A DNA stretch of 64,000 bases from a bacterium (lineage in GTDB: Bacteria > Bacteroidota > Bacteroidia > Cytophagales > Cyclobacteriaceae): NCBI GenBank assembly GCA_024743255.1, contig JANSWY010000007.1, positions 60,155 to 124,154 of the forward strand. Direction: 5' to 3'. Under the pieces are notes generated by a model that was not told the origin of the DNA, ran no database searches, and saw nothing but the letters and a program-made list of their open reading frames with translations. The number at the start of each line of letters is the position of its first letter. Within the stretch, counting starts at the first letter, position 1. Below are positions 54,426 to 62,807 of this stretch, in pieces. Both the position numbers and the translations under genes were made by a program.

Positions 54426-55472
54426 TTAGGCTTCAAAAACACCTGAATATCGGGCCCACCAAAGAGGGTTTGTGTCTTGTGTTTTAATGGTTACCCATTC
54501 TCCAGGTTTAGGAGTAACCAAATTCAATGATGATTGCTGGTTAAGCTTGACTAATCGTTCCATTGGGTCATACCAACTATGCAAAGCAAGATCAAAAGTA
54601 CCCCAATGAATTGGGAAGAAACGACCTTTTCCAAGCATTTCAAATGCTTCAACGGCTTCCTCAGGGTTTAAGTGAATATCGTGCCATAAATCGTGATACG
54701 CGCCAATTGGCATGATGGATAAATCAAAAGGGCCCATTCTATCACCGATTTCCTGAAAGCCATCAAAAATTCCAGAATCGCCACCAAAATAGATTTTCTG
54801 TTGGCCTACTTCAATCACATATGACGCCCAAAGTGTATTGTCTCTTTTTAGATATCTTCCACTAAAATGTCTGGCTGGTGTAGAAGTAAACTTATAAGGT
54901 CCAACTGAAGTTTCTTGCCACCAGTCCAGCTCAATGATACTCTCTCGTTTCACACCCCAATGAACCAGGCTCGCTCCAACTCCGATTGGTACAACGAACT
55001 TTTCAACTTTGTCTTTAATGATTTTGATTGTACTATAATCCATGTGGTCATAGTGATCATGGGAAATCACCACTGCTTTAATGCTAGGAATTTCTTTAGG
55101 GTCAATAGGGGAAGGGTTATATCTTTTTGGTCCCATGAAGTTGAAAGGAGACGCTCTTTCTCCCAGCATTGGATCTAATAAAATGTACTCTCCTTGATAG
55201 TGAATTGCCAATGCCGCATGGCCTAACCAATTGATGTGGATACCATCCTGGGTTAAAATGCTCTTATTAGTTTCTTCAAAATGATAGCTGTCTAAAGGAG
55301 CAGCCTCAACTTTTCGGTTTATGTATGATTTAATGATTTTAGGAAGACTACCAAAGCCAGCACTATAGGTATCTACTACATTAACAAATCTCTTTCCATC
55401 GTGTTGCAATGCATTGGATACAGTTTCTTTTGAGGGGGCCTTACCCAATGAAGGGTTGAAATATTTTACCAT
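54426..55472 (-). CDS. Metallo-beta-lactamase-fold hydrolase (UlaG/NAPE-PLD-like)
   Basis: A 348-residue MBL-fold protein. The metal motif H-x-H-x-D-H is in SHDHYDHMD; later ligands lie in ARHFSGR and GGDSGIFDG, and in PIHWGTFDLA. Architecture and the phrase LINWLGHAALAI-like in the N-terminal part resemble NAPE-hydrolysing phospholipase D or UlaG-like enzymes. There is no signal peptide. Members hydrolyse phosphodiesters or lactones; the substrate here is unknown. Single gene. Confidence 0.85.
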   Translation of the reverse strand: MVKYFNPSLGKAPSKETVSNALQHDGKRFVNVVDTYSAGFGSLPKIIKSYINRKVEAAPLDSYHFEETNKSILTQDGIHINWLGHAALAIHYQGEYILLDPMLGERASPFNFMGPKRYNPSPIDPKEIPSIKAVVISHDHYDHMDYSTIKIIKDKVEKFVVPIGVGASLVHWGVKRESIIELDWWQETSVGPYKFTSTPARHFSGRYLKRDNTLWASYVIEVGQQKIYFGGDSGIFDGFQEIGDRMGPFDLSIMPIGAYHDLWHDIHLNPEEAVEAFEMLGKGRFFPIHWGTFDLALHSWYDPMERLVKLNQQSSLNLVTPKPGEWVTIKTQDTNPLWWARYSGVFEA

Positions 55473-55643
55473 GTTAATTCTAAATGTTAGTCTATCCGTG
55501 TACTCCGTATCATGACGAACAATCCACCTTTATATTTTGTAGTTGGTAAATATACAACTGGGATAATTTTCATATGTTTTGAGTTACTTTTTATGATTAT
55601 TTGATTATTATCACTCTTTATAACCAAACACACTAGTTGAAAC

Positions 55644-56345
55644 ATGGCGGAATCCATTGTGATTGTTGAAGATGAGCCAATCATTGCTGAGGATATTGCA
55701 TTTACTCTTGAATCACTGGGTTATGTAGTGAAAGATATCTTTGATAATGCTACTGATACACTGGAATCTCTAAAGCTAGGGAAGCCTGATCTAATGCTTC
55801 TTGATATCAATATAGAGGGGGATAAAGACGGTATAGAATTAGCCAAAATCATTAAGAAAGATCACAAAATTCCATTCGTTTTTTTGACATCATACTATGA
55901 TGATGCGACATTGGATAGAGCCATACCAATGGAGCCATCTGGTTACATTGTAAAGCCATTTGATAAGAAGGATTTGAAGGTTAACATTGAATTAGCTATC
56001 ATCAAATCTCAACAAATTCAAAAACAACCAGTTGGAGAGAAGTTTTTTGTCAAACAGGATACTGAGTTGTTGGCAATTAATCAGTCAGATATACATTTCG
56101 TTGAAGCGTATGATAACTACTGTAATATTTATACCGCTTCAAATAAATACTTGATTAGCCATACTTTGAAAAGCGTAGAAAGCAAGCTGGACCCTGGCAG
56201 ATTCATCAGAGTTCATAAGTCTTATTTGGTGAATTATGACAAAATCACTTCAATTTCAGAAGGGTTCCTTTACCTAAACAAGCACCAAATTTCTATTGGT
56301 AAAGTATATAAACAGGAATTGTTTGCCCGATTGAGTGTACTTTGA
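55644..56345 (+). CDS. LytTR-family response regulator (orphan)
   Basis: A 233-residue regulator. The receiver has phospho-acceptor D54 (LMLLDINIEGD), the acidic pair in VEDEPI, T in FLTSYYD and K in GYIVKPFDKK. The LytTR domain occupies about 140-233 (HFVEAYDNYCNIYT and RFIRVHKSYLVNYDKIT). It resembles the regulator at 27958 more than the one paired with the LytS-type kinase. No kinase is adjacent. The 4-bp gap to the convergent T9SS gene leaves no room for an independent terminator. Confidence 0.9.
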   Translation: MAESIVIVEDEPIIAEDIAFTLESLGYVVKDIFDNATDTLESLKLGKPDLMLLDINIEGDKDGIELAKIIKKDHKIPFVFLTSYYDDATLDRAIPMEPSGYIVKPFDKKDLKVNIELAIIKSQQIQKQPVGEKFFVKQDTELLAINQSDIHFVEAYDNYCNIYTASNKYLISHTLKSVESKLDPGRFIRVHKSYLVNYDKITSISEGFLYLNKHQISIGKVYKQELFARLSVL

Positions 56346-56349
56346 AATT

Positions 56350-58326
56350 TTATTCAACCACAAACCTGGATTTATAGATTCCTTCTTCAAAATGAATATT
56401 GATGTGATAAACTCCTGCCTGAAGGCTTGAAACATTGATCTGCACTTTATTGTCAGATTTCTTTTCGGACATAGTTGAGGAAACTAACCTTCCAGTTGTA
56501 TCAAAGATTGAAATGTTATTGATTTCACCCATTTGCTGAAAACCATCTAAATTTAATTTGTGGGCAGCAGGAATAGGGTAGAGGTTGATCGGTTTCATCA
56601 GGTCATTTGCGGAAGTGATTCTTAAAGAGAGCTCGTAATCAATCACATCATTACCACATTCATTTGTTGCAACAAATTGAATAGTATATTCACCAAAATC
56701 ACTGTAGGTATGAGAAGGAGCTCTTTGATTTACTGTTTCTGAACCGTCTCCAAAATTCCAACTAAATGTTTCTGCGTGGAATGACCTGTTTATTACATTT
56801 ACCACAAGATCATCTGCTATTACGTCAATATCACCAACTGGTAATGGAGCAACAGTTAGTACAGCTTCGGAAGTAAATATTTCAGTGGTTCCATCCGAAA
56901 TTATGCATCGTACAGGAACTTCATTTAATTCTAAACTGATATTGTCTAAAGTAAGAGTACTTGAAGAAAATCCAGTAGCATTGTCCTCACTACTAATATC
57001 TACGAAAGTTTCTCCATTAAATATTTGCCAGTTATATGTAAGGTTGTCTCCAACTACTTCTACTGGTATCTCAACACTGGAACCTTCACAAACTTCCATG
57101 TTTTCAATATCTCTGGTGATATAAAAGTCTAATGTGGCTCTTAGCAGGAATAACCCCCTGTTGATATCACTTACTGCAATTACCCCACTTTCGAAGTATG
57201 GGTAGTTGCTCCAGGTACCTTCTGTTTGTGTGTTATCATTTTCTGGGTGGGTATCGAAGAATGCAACTTCAAAAACGGATGCATCTGCTATATTGTCAAG
57301 GTTCAATATTCTTAACCCAGAATTATAATTTGACATATAGACATGTCCATCATGTACATACAAATTGTGATCAATGGCGTTACTATTGCCATAGTAATTT
57401 CCCAGTAAAGTGGGATTGTCAAGATCTGTGAAATCCCAAAGAAGTGTTCTTGTTTGAATACCTTGTTGAGCCTCATCAAGTTCATCATTGGAAAGAAAAT
57501 ATTGATGATCCTCAGTCAGCCAACCTTGATGAGTGTAAGCAGAACCTCCATATCCAATTGTTGAGATTTGAATAGGGTTATTCTTGTCAGTTACATCCAC
57601 TATTGTTACAGCATCTTCATTACTATTAAAGCAAATTTCTTTTCCTACGTAATCAGTATCAGGCCCATTATAAATTACGCATTGAGCGTCATGAGTATAT
57701 CCGTCATCATCAAAACAACCAGCATAAGTAGGGTTTAGTGGGTCTTGTATATTTATCATATGCAAACCACCTCCATTACAACCACTTCCTGTTGAACCTA
57801 CAGCAAATGCAAATCCCGTTTCTTCATTAATAACAATGTTATGAGCATTACTAACACCATTATAATGGGCATCTTCAGTAAACATTTCTGGTGCATCAGT
57901 AACATCTCGTAACCTTGTGAGGTCGAATACTTGCATACCGTGACCCGATGCTTCATTGACAATGAATGCATGATTGCTATACACTTTTATATCTCTCCAC
58001 AATGAATTTCTTCCTTCATGTGAATCCAAATGGCCCACTACAACAGGAAACTCTGGGTCAGAAATGTCAACGAAGGTAGTTCCGTTTGGTAGTCCGATGA
58101 TTACATATTCAGTTCCACTATCCGGATCCGTCCATCCCCAAATATCATTAGCCCAGGTACCACCTAAAATTTCAGAAAATAAACTTTGCGGGTTTACATG
58201 AGCAACAAGAGAAACATTGCCACATGGGTAGTCTCCAGCCATACCTTGTTCACAAGGAGTAGTCTGGGCGATGGTTGAGTTAAAAGTAATTACTACTAGA
58301 AAAAATACAATTACGGATCGGATCAT
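56350..58326 (-). CDS. Choice-of-anchor-B/LVIVD-like secreted protein with PKD and T9SS domains
   Basis: A 658-residue exported protein. Start ATG 58326 is chosen because it begins the signal peptide (MIRSVIVFFLVVITFNSTIAQ); an upstream in-frame ATG at 58359 adds an unlikely hydrophilic lead. Residues ~40-380 form the LVIVD/choice-of-anchor-B beta-propeller (HEGRNSLWRDIKVYSNHAF, DVTDKNNPIQISTIGYGG). An Ig-like region and a PKD domain (FSWNFGDGSETVN) follow, then a type A T9SS sorting domain (NLYPIPAAHKLNL ... GVYHINIHFEEG). It is a cell-surface or released protein of unknown target. Confidence 0.88.
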   Translation of the reverse strand: MIRSVIVFFLVVITFNSTIAQTTPCEQGMAGDYPCGNVSLVAHVNPQSLFSEILGGTWANDIWGWTDPDSGTEYVIIGLPNGTTFVDISDPEFPVVVGHLDSHEGRNSLWRDIKVYSNHAFIVNEASGHGMQVFDLTRLRDVTDAPEMFTEDAHYNGVSNAHNIVINEETGFAFAVGSTGSGCNGGGLHMINIQDPLNPTYAGCFDDDGYTHDAQCVIYNGPDTDYVGKEICFNSNEDAVTIVDVTDKNNPIQISTIGYGGSAYTHQGWLTEDHQYFLSNDELDEAQQGIQTRTLLWDFTDLDNPTLLGNYYGNSNAIDHNLYVHDGHVYMSNYNSGLRILNLDNIADASVFEVAFFDTHPENDNTQTEGTWSNYPYFESGVIAVSDINRGLFLLRATLDFYITRDIENMEVCEGSSVEIPVEVVGDNLTYNWQIFNGETFVDISSEDNATGFSSSTLTLDNISLELNEVPVRCIISDGTTEIFTSEAVLTVAPLPVGDIDVIADDLVVNVINRSFHAETFSWNFGDGSETVNQRAPSHTYSDFGEYTIQFVATNECGNDVIDYELSLRITSANDLMKPINLYPIPAAHKLNLDGFQQMGEINNISIFDTTGRLVSSTMSEKKSDNKVQINVSSLQAGVYHINIHFEEGIYKSRFVVE

Positions 58327-58463
58327 TTTATTCGTGTTAAGAATAGGTGCGAAATTCACCTACGTTTGTATTACAACTTTCATTAGTGAAACCCTAAATA
58401 TGATTAATCAATTCAGGGAGACAAGCCGTTAATCGTGATCTAGTAGTAATTACCACTAAAATC

Positions 58464-58895
58464 TTAAAGGATTACAACTTTATCCATAACGTCACCTTGT
58501 CTGATATCATCAATAACATCAAGGCCTTCCACTACTTTTCCAAATACTGTATGATTTCTATCCAGGTGAGCAGTGTTCTCTCTACTATGGCAAATGAAGA
58601 ACTGAGATCCTCCTGTGTTTCTGCCAGCATGGGCCATTGACATTACGCCTCTATCATGATATTGGTTGTCGCCATCTAATTCGCAATCAATTGAATAACC
58701 CGGTCCACCGTTTCCAATTCCATTTGGGCATCCTCCCTGAACTACAAAGTTTGGAATCACTCTATGAAACGTTAACCCATCATAGAATCCTTTTTCAGCA
58801 AGGTCAACAAAATTTTTTACGGTATTAGGAGCATCATTTTCAAAGAACTCAATCTTCATTACTCCTTTGTTAGTGTGAATTTCTGCTTTTTTCAT
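58464..58895 (-). CDS. Cyclophilin-type peptidyl-prolyl isomerase
   Basis: A 143-residue cyclophilin of the compact cytosolic type (no signal peptide). It contains the conserved blocks [22 protein letters not shown] (in parts [10 protein letters not shown] and VQGGCPNG), [19 protein letters not shown] with the catalytic Arg/Phe set, and [14 protein letters not shown]. It isomerises proline bonds during folding. A single gene, upstream of the T9SS protein on the same strand. Confidence 0.93.
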   Translation of the reverse strand: MKKAEIHTNKGVMKIEFFENDAPNTVKNFVDLAEKGFYDGLTFHRVIPNFVVQGGCPNGIGNGGPGYSIDCELDGDNQYHDRGVMSMAHAGRNTGGSQFFICHSRENTAHLDRNHTVFGKVVEGLDVIDDIRQGDVMDKVVIL

Positions 58896-58933
58896 TTTTT
58901 AGTTTTGTATGATGCTTCAAAGTTAAATTTAAT

Positions 58934-59293
58934 CTACAGTCCCATAACTTCTTTGATGGCTTTTTCCAGTTGTTCTGGTTCTCTAAGATTTCCTTTGCTT
59001 ATGAATTTGTCAATTTCGATCTTTGGAAGCGAGCTTTCGGTCACATGGCCTGAGATTACTATTATTCTCGGTCTAACTTCTAGCATTGCGATAGCTTCAA
59101 AACCATCCAGATACGGCATTTCTATATCAAGTAATAAAAGATCTGGCTTTTGTTTTGTGATGGCCATTACACCAGCTACAGGATCGTCGTATGCTCCTTT
59201 TAGTTCGATAAACTCTATTTCGCTTAGATATACTTCCAGTGCTTTCAGAAATAATGGATCGTCCTCCATTACAATACAAGTGATTTTATCCAT
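58934..59293 (-). CDS. Stand-alone receiver-domain protein
   Basis: A 119-residue CheY-like single receiver. The phospho-acceptor is D56 (LLLLDIEMPYLDG), the acidic pair D11/D12 (MEDDPLF) is present, and a T/S-type residue lies in VISGHV and a K in FISKG. It has no output domain. Such proteins act as phosphate shuttles or interact directly with targets. A second stand-alone receiver lies upstream at 59461-59898 on the same strand, and neither has an adjacent kinase. Confidence 0.9.
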   Translation of the reverse strand: MDKITCIVMEDDPLFLKALEVYLSEIEFIELKGAYDDPVAGVMAITKQKPDLLLLDIEMPYLDGFEAIAMLEVRPRIIVISGHVTESSLPKIEIDKFISKGNLREPEQLEKAIKEVMGL

Positions 59294-59390
59294 TTGGTTA
59301 GATTGATTATGTACTCTGGTTCTGTATTGTAATGATAAACATTTTAAATGACTGGAATGACCTCACTTAAGAGGTGTTTAGGATAAAGCA

Positions 59391-59425
59391 TAAAAAAACG
59401 GATCACTTCCTACAGTAATCCGTTT
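59391..59425 (-). terminator. Terminator between the two receiver genes
   Basis: An 8-bp stem, AAACGGAT (59396-59403) with ATCCGTTT (59418-59425), is extended by ACT/AGT. On the minus strand the T run (complement of 59392-59398) follows, so it ends the transcript of the receiver gene at 59461-59898. Confidence 0.8.
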
Positions 59426-59460
59426 AGAGCATATAAAGGTGTGCGTTTTAGATGAAATGC

Positions 59461-59898
59461 TTATTTCGTCCCAACGCTCGAGTTTAAATTCTTCTGATAT
59501 TGTTCCTCAGCACGAGTAAATATTTCAATCAATTCTTGTTCAATAAATGGTTTTTCAACGGTTTCGAAGATGTTGTATTTTTCTACAGCTTCAGCAATTT
59601 TAGGAGTGTCAGTCATTCCACTTAGTATAATTTTGACTGTTTTAGGGTGCTCCTCACTTATTTTGGCCAAGAAGTCTGTTCCTCTCATTGCTGGCATATT
59701 CTGATCAGTAATTAGAATATGGATATCCTCCTTGTCCATGGTGTTGAGTGCATCTTCCACAGTGATAGCTGTGAACACTTTGTATTTTCTTCTGAAGATA
59801 ATTTTAAATATCCTCAGATTCTGATGTTCATCATCCACGTATAATATCTTCGTATTACTTTTCTCCTGGGAGTCGATTTGTGCTCCTTTTAAATTCAT
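59461..59898 (-). CDS. Stand-alone receiver-domain protein (RpfG/NtrC-like receiver)
   Basis: A 145-residue protein with a receiver domain of the type often found in RpfG-like or NtrC-like regulators: D65 (ILITDQNMPAMRG), the acidic pair in YVDDEH, S/T in ILSGMTDT, K in VEKPFIEQEL. The C-terminal ~15 residues are a short helix without an output domain. Its own terminator separates it from the downstream receiver gene. Upstream sequence contains a dyad (60096-60111). Confidence 0.88.
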   Translation of the reverse strand: MNLKGAQIDSQEKSNTKILYVDDEHQNLRIFKIIFRRKYKVFTAITVEDALNTMDKEDIHILITDQNMPAMRGTDFLAKISEEHPKTVKIILSGMTDTPKIAEAVEKYNIFETVEKPFIEQELIEIFTRAEEQYQKNLNSSVGTK

Positions 59899-60095
59899 TA
59901 ACCGTTGTAAGCTAAGTCCTTATTGTTTTCATAACTATGATTTGAAATTAAGCAATAAATCGACTTGCACAGTTTCTATTCGATCAATACCATTATATTC
60001 TCGATGGGCACCTATTTTTTATCTTTTTGGTATTTTTGTGAATCTGAATTTATGTGGTTTTTATTCCCACTGAATCCCACATTTTCCCCACTCAG

Positions 60096-60111
60096 TAGGC
60101 ATAAATGCCTA
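60096..60111. promoter_or_regulatory. TAGGCA-N4-TGCCTA dyad, copy 2
   Basis: TAGGCATAAATGCCTA is a 7-2-7 inverted repeat in the divergent gap between the receiver gene and the MaoC gene. It matches the dyad at 30431-30446 apart from the two complementary bases at the inner positions. Confidence 0.4.
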
Positions 60112-60118
60112 TGGTTTT

Positions 60119-60154
60119 GTGCTAAAAAATGATGTTTAAGTGTAAAAAAATGAT
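60119..60154 (+). promoter_or_regulatory. Direct repeat pair with 21-bp period upstream of the MaoC gene
   Basis: GTGCTAAAAAATGAT (60119-60133) and GTGTAAAAAAATGAT (60140-60154) differ at two positions and start 21 bp apart. Two-turn direct repeats are the form bound by LytTR regulators (AgrA-like sites). Three LytTR regulators are in this window, but the link is inference. Confidence 0.35.
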
Positions 60155-60188
60155 CTATTTTGTGGCACCATAAAAACCTTATTAATAT

Positions 60189-60656
60189 ATGAGCAAAATA
60201 AAGATCACCGGTTATCAGGATTTCGAAAAACTTGTTGGTCAGGAACTTGGTGTTTCAGATTACTTGCAAATCAAGCAGGAACAAATCAATCTTTTTGGGG
60301 ATGCAACTTTGGATCCACAATGGATTCATACAGATCCTGAAAGAGCGAAAAAGGAGAGTCCATTCGGTACAACAATCGCTCACGGTTATCTAACTCTGTC
60401 TATCATTCCACATCTTTGGGAGCAAATTGCGGATGTTTCTAATTTCAAAATGATGATCAACTACGGAATTGAAAGTTTAAGATTTCAACAGCCGGTTACA
60501 GTTGATAGCGAAGTAAGATTAAGAGTTTGGCTGAAATCAGTAAAAGACCTTAGAGGAATTACAAAAGTAGAAATGGATGCTAAGTTGGAGATCAAGGATG
60601 AGAAAAAACCTGCATTCTCGATAACTATAGTTTTCCTATATCACTTCAATCAATAG
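60189..60656 (+). CDS. MaoC-family (hotdog-fold) dehydratase
   Basis: A 155-residue single-hotdog protein like NodN/MaoC enoyl-CoA hydratases. The hydratase motif is seen at D42-P-Q-W-I-H47 (FGDATLDPQWIHTD), followed by PFGTTIAHGYLTLS. It hydrates trans-2-enoyl-CoA to (R)-3-hydroxyacyl-CoA or a related step in acyl metabolism. It is divergently arranged to the receiver gene and precedes a small zinc-ribbon gene by 31 bp. Confidence 0.9.
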   Translation: MSKIKITGYQDFEKLVGQELGVSDYLQIKQEQINLFGDATLDPQWIHTDPERAKKESPFGTTIAHGYLTLSIIPHLWEQIADVSNFKMMINYGIESLRFQQPVTVDSEVRLRVWLKSVKDLRGITKVEMDAKLEIKDEKKPAFSITIVFLYHFNQ

Positions 60657-60687
60657 AACTTTTGGTTGTTTCCTCAGTTAGTTAATT

Positions 60688-60939
60688 ATGCGTTGCGTAG
60701 CAGGTAAACGATCATATCCTACAAAGGAACTGGCTGAGGAAGCATTACTGGAAAATTGGTCCAGGAATTATCATAATTCTCAAAGTGGCCCCATCAATGT
60801 TTATCAATGTGATGATTGTGGTGAGTATCATTTTACATCAAAAGGAGAAATTAACCCTATTCTTCAATCAGAGGACAACATTAAAAGAATAAATCGATCC
60901 AGGGAGGCTAATTTTTGGGAAGGGAAGTTTAAAAGGTAG
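60688..60939 (+). CDS. Small zinc-ribbon-like protein
   Basis: An 83-residue basic protein. A Cys at position 3 (MRCVAGK) and a C-x2-C-x3-H set (YQCDDCGEYHFTSKG) form a probable zinc-binding motif. Proteins of this pattern (MRC ... Y-x-C-x2-C-G-x-Y-H-x-T-S-K-G) are widespread in Bacteroidota but have no known function. It follows the MaoC gene and could share its transcript. Metal binding is inferred from the motif. Confidence 0.7.
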   Translation: MRCVAGKRSYPTKELAEEALLENWSRNYHNSQSGPINVYQCDDCGEYHFTSKGEINPILQSEDNIKRINRSREANFWEGKFKR

Positions 60940-60985
60940 CTTGCCAGGAAATGACCTAAATCCCGACAAGCTTCTTATATATAAA

Positions 60986-61564
60986 TTATCTCTTAGGACG
61001 CTTTGGATAGTTTGAAGTATCCAATTGAGTATCCCTTAAGTTGTAATGCGTTTTTACTTCTTCGTAGTTTGTTACATCTACCACAGGCTCACCTCTACCA
61101 TATTGTGCTGGAACTACAACAACTCTTGCAATCCAGTTGTCCAGGTATTCTGATCCTAAGAAACCAAGTGGGAAATCAGCATCCAACCATACTGAAACAT
61201 CATATATGGTAAAATCAAAATTGTATTGCAATAATCCGTCAGATGTGATTAAGGTCTGAGGCAATTGTCTCCATATTTCAGTTCCATCATTTTCAACGGA
61301 CCATAGGAAGTAGACTAAGGCAACATCAGTTTCCAACATAGTGAAATCATCTGGAAGAGGTAAAATTCGACTGTAATCATCAGCTACGAAATCGAATTGA
61401 TATTCGAAAACATAAGCTTCCTCGCCATCCTGACCATCAAGTCCATCCAGACCATCTCGCCCGTCAAATCCTCTAGGTCCGGGAGGGCCTTCGTTTTCAA
61501 CGTAGCAACTTTCTAGAAATAAACCGGCTCCAAGAAGCATCAATAGTAGAGTAAACTTTTTCAT
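60986..61564 (-). CDS. Collagen-like-repeat lipoprotein
   Basis: A 192-residue lipoprotein; ATG 61564 is chosen since it starts the signal (MKKFTLLLMLLGAGLFLESC, Cys20 in the lipobox). Immediately after the lipid anchor are eight Gly-x-y triplets (GPPGPRGFDGRDGLDGLDGQ plus GEE), a short collagen-like stalk. A beta-rich C-terminal domain of ~150 residues with many Trp, Tyr and Asp follows. The stalk would hold the domain away from the membrane. Function unknown. Confidence 0.75.
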   Translation of the reverse strand: MKKFTLLLMLLGAGLFLESCYVENEGPPGPRGFDGRDGLDGLDGQDGEEAYVFEYQFDFVADDYSRILPLPDDFTMLETDVALVYFLWSVENDGTEIWRQLPQTLITSDGLLQYNFDFTIYDVSVWLDADFPLGFLGSEYLDNWIARVVVVPAQYGRGEPVVDVTNYEEVKTHYNLRDTQLDTSNYPKRPKR

Positions 61565-61644
61565 AGCATTTAATATTTTGAGTACAACCATAATTGGTGA
61601 TGTACTTCCAAATGCTATGCCAAAAAATGCTTTCTGGATAAAAA

Positions 61645-62364
61645 TTATTTTAACTCGCTGATTTCCAGAGTTCTTATTTGTTCTATCAGGGGTTCCATAT
61701 TTTCTAAAACACTATATCCACGAGCAATGGCATAAAGCTTTTCTTCTTTTTGAAGAACAACAGTCGGATACCCGGAGATGCCCCAGGACCGATTTAGTTG
61801 AAATTCGGCGTTTGTTAATTCCTTCATTTCATCAGAATGGAATTCTTGTAAGAACTCATTGTATGGAATGTTAAATTCCTCACATATGCTTTTATAGAAC
61901 TCCTCAGAAGTGGGGTCTTCTGAGTCTTTGTAGAATTTGACTTGTATGGCTTCAAAGAAATCTAGATCGGCATCTTTTAACCACTTTCTCGCGGTTACGA
62001 CTGCTCTGCAGCTTGGTTCGGTATCATAATTGAATTCTTCCCGATCAAACAGCTTATATCCGAATTTTTGGCCACTTCGTTCTTCAACTTGCTTCCAGTG
62101 ATGTGCCAGAAAGTCCTTCATTTGGTCATCCCATGGATCGCCACCCCCGGGTCTGAGTCCACCAACTACCGTCTGAAAAGGAATATCATCATACTTGGCT
62201 TTCAGTTTCTTTAGCTCTGGAGCCATCCCATAACACCAGGAGCACATAGGGTCTCCCACGTAGATAAGTTTTAAGTCTGACTGGGATTGTTTTTTACTTT
62301 CGGAAGCTTCAATTCCTGCTGGTTCGCACGTTCCGTCTTCAGGATCGCAATAAGGTTCGTTCAT
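61645..62364 (-). CDS. DsbA-family thioredoxin-like protein (FrnE type)
   Basis: A 239-residue protein with the DsbA fold: C41-S-W-C44 in GDPMCSWCYGMAPEL and cis-proline motif SGYPTVV near residue 210. CxxC of the form CSWC and the inserted helical domain fit the FrnE/DsbA-like oxidoreductases. There is no signal peptide, so it is cytosolic. The N-terminal tail has two extra cysteines in a CDPEDGTC motif (Cys6, Cys13) that could bind metal or form a second redox pair. Substrate unknown. Confidence 0.85.
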   Translation of the reverse strand: MNEPYCDPEDGTCEPAGIEASESKKQSQSDLKLIYVGDPMCSWCYGMAPELKKLKAKYDDIPFQTVVGGLRPGGGDPWDDQMKDFLAHHWKQVEERSGQKFGYKLFDREEFNYDTEPSCRAVVTARKWLKDADLDFFEAIQVKFYKDSEDPTSEEFYKSICEEFNIPYNEFLQEFHSDEMKELTNAEFQLNRSWGISGYPTVVLQKEEKLYAIARGYSVLENMEPLIEQIRTLEISELK

Positions 62365-62465
62365 TTCTATTTTGTTTTAGCATAAACATGATGAGTCTAA
62401 ATATGGTTCTAATTCCAACCAATTTAATTTAATACTGGTCTATACACATGATTAACCTCAATACT

Positions 62466-62807
62466 ATGAAAAACTCACTCATTATAATGTTGTTATTCGT
62501 TGTAGCAATATTTGGTTGTCAATCCAATGAAGCAGATGATGGTCCAGAAGAGGCTTCTTGCTCTGTTGAAGCAGAGATATTAGGGCAGGATATTTCCAGA
62601 CACATGTGTGGGGGAGGATACATCATTAGGACTGCAGATGAGCAATTTGCCGTTTTGGATATATTGGACGAAGATATATTGGAGGATGCTTTTCAATTGA
62701 CCATTTATGATGACCCAATTGAAGTGTATGTGAATTACTCAGATCTTGCTAATGACGGCTGTGATTTTTACAGGAAGCAATTAAACTGTATTTCAAGAAG
62801 GAATTAG
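62466..62807 (+). CDS. Small cysteine-containing lipoprotein
   Basis: A 113-residue lipoprotein; ATG 62466 begins the signal (MKNSLIIMLLFVVAIFGC, Cys18). The mature part carries four more cysteines (in EASCSVE, RHMCGGG, NDGCDFY, LNCISRR) and an acidic middle. The cysteines may form two disulfides in the periplasm. I do not recognise the family. It is convergent with the siroheme gene, whose stop overlaps its own end by 4 bp. Confidence 0.65.
   Translation: MKNSLIIMLLFVVAIFGCQSNEADDGPEEASCSVEAEILGQDISRHMCGGGYIIRTADEQFAVLDILDEDILEDAFQLTIYDDPIEVYVNYSDLANDGCDFYRKQLNCISRRN

Noticed and set aside
58875..59306. A 143-residue plus-strand frame opposite a receiver gene
   Set aside because: The minus strand carries a complete receiver domain with all conserved residues; the plus frame is low-complexity hydrophobic shadow.
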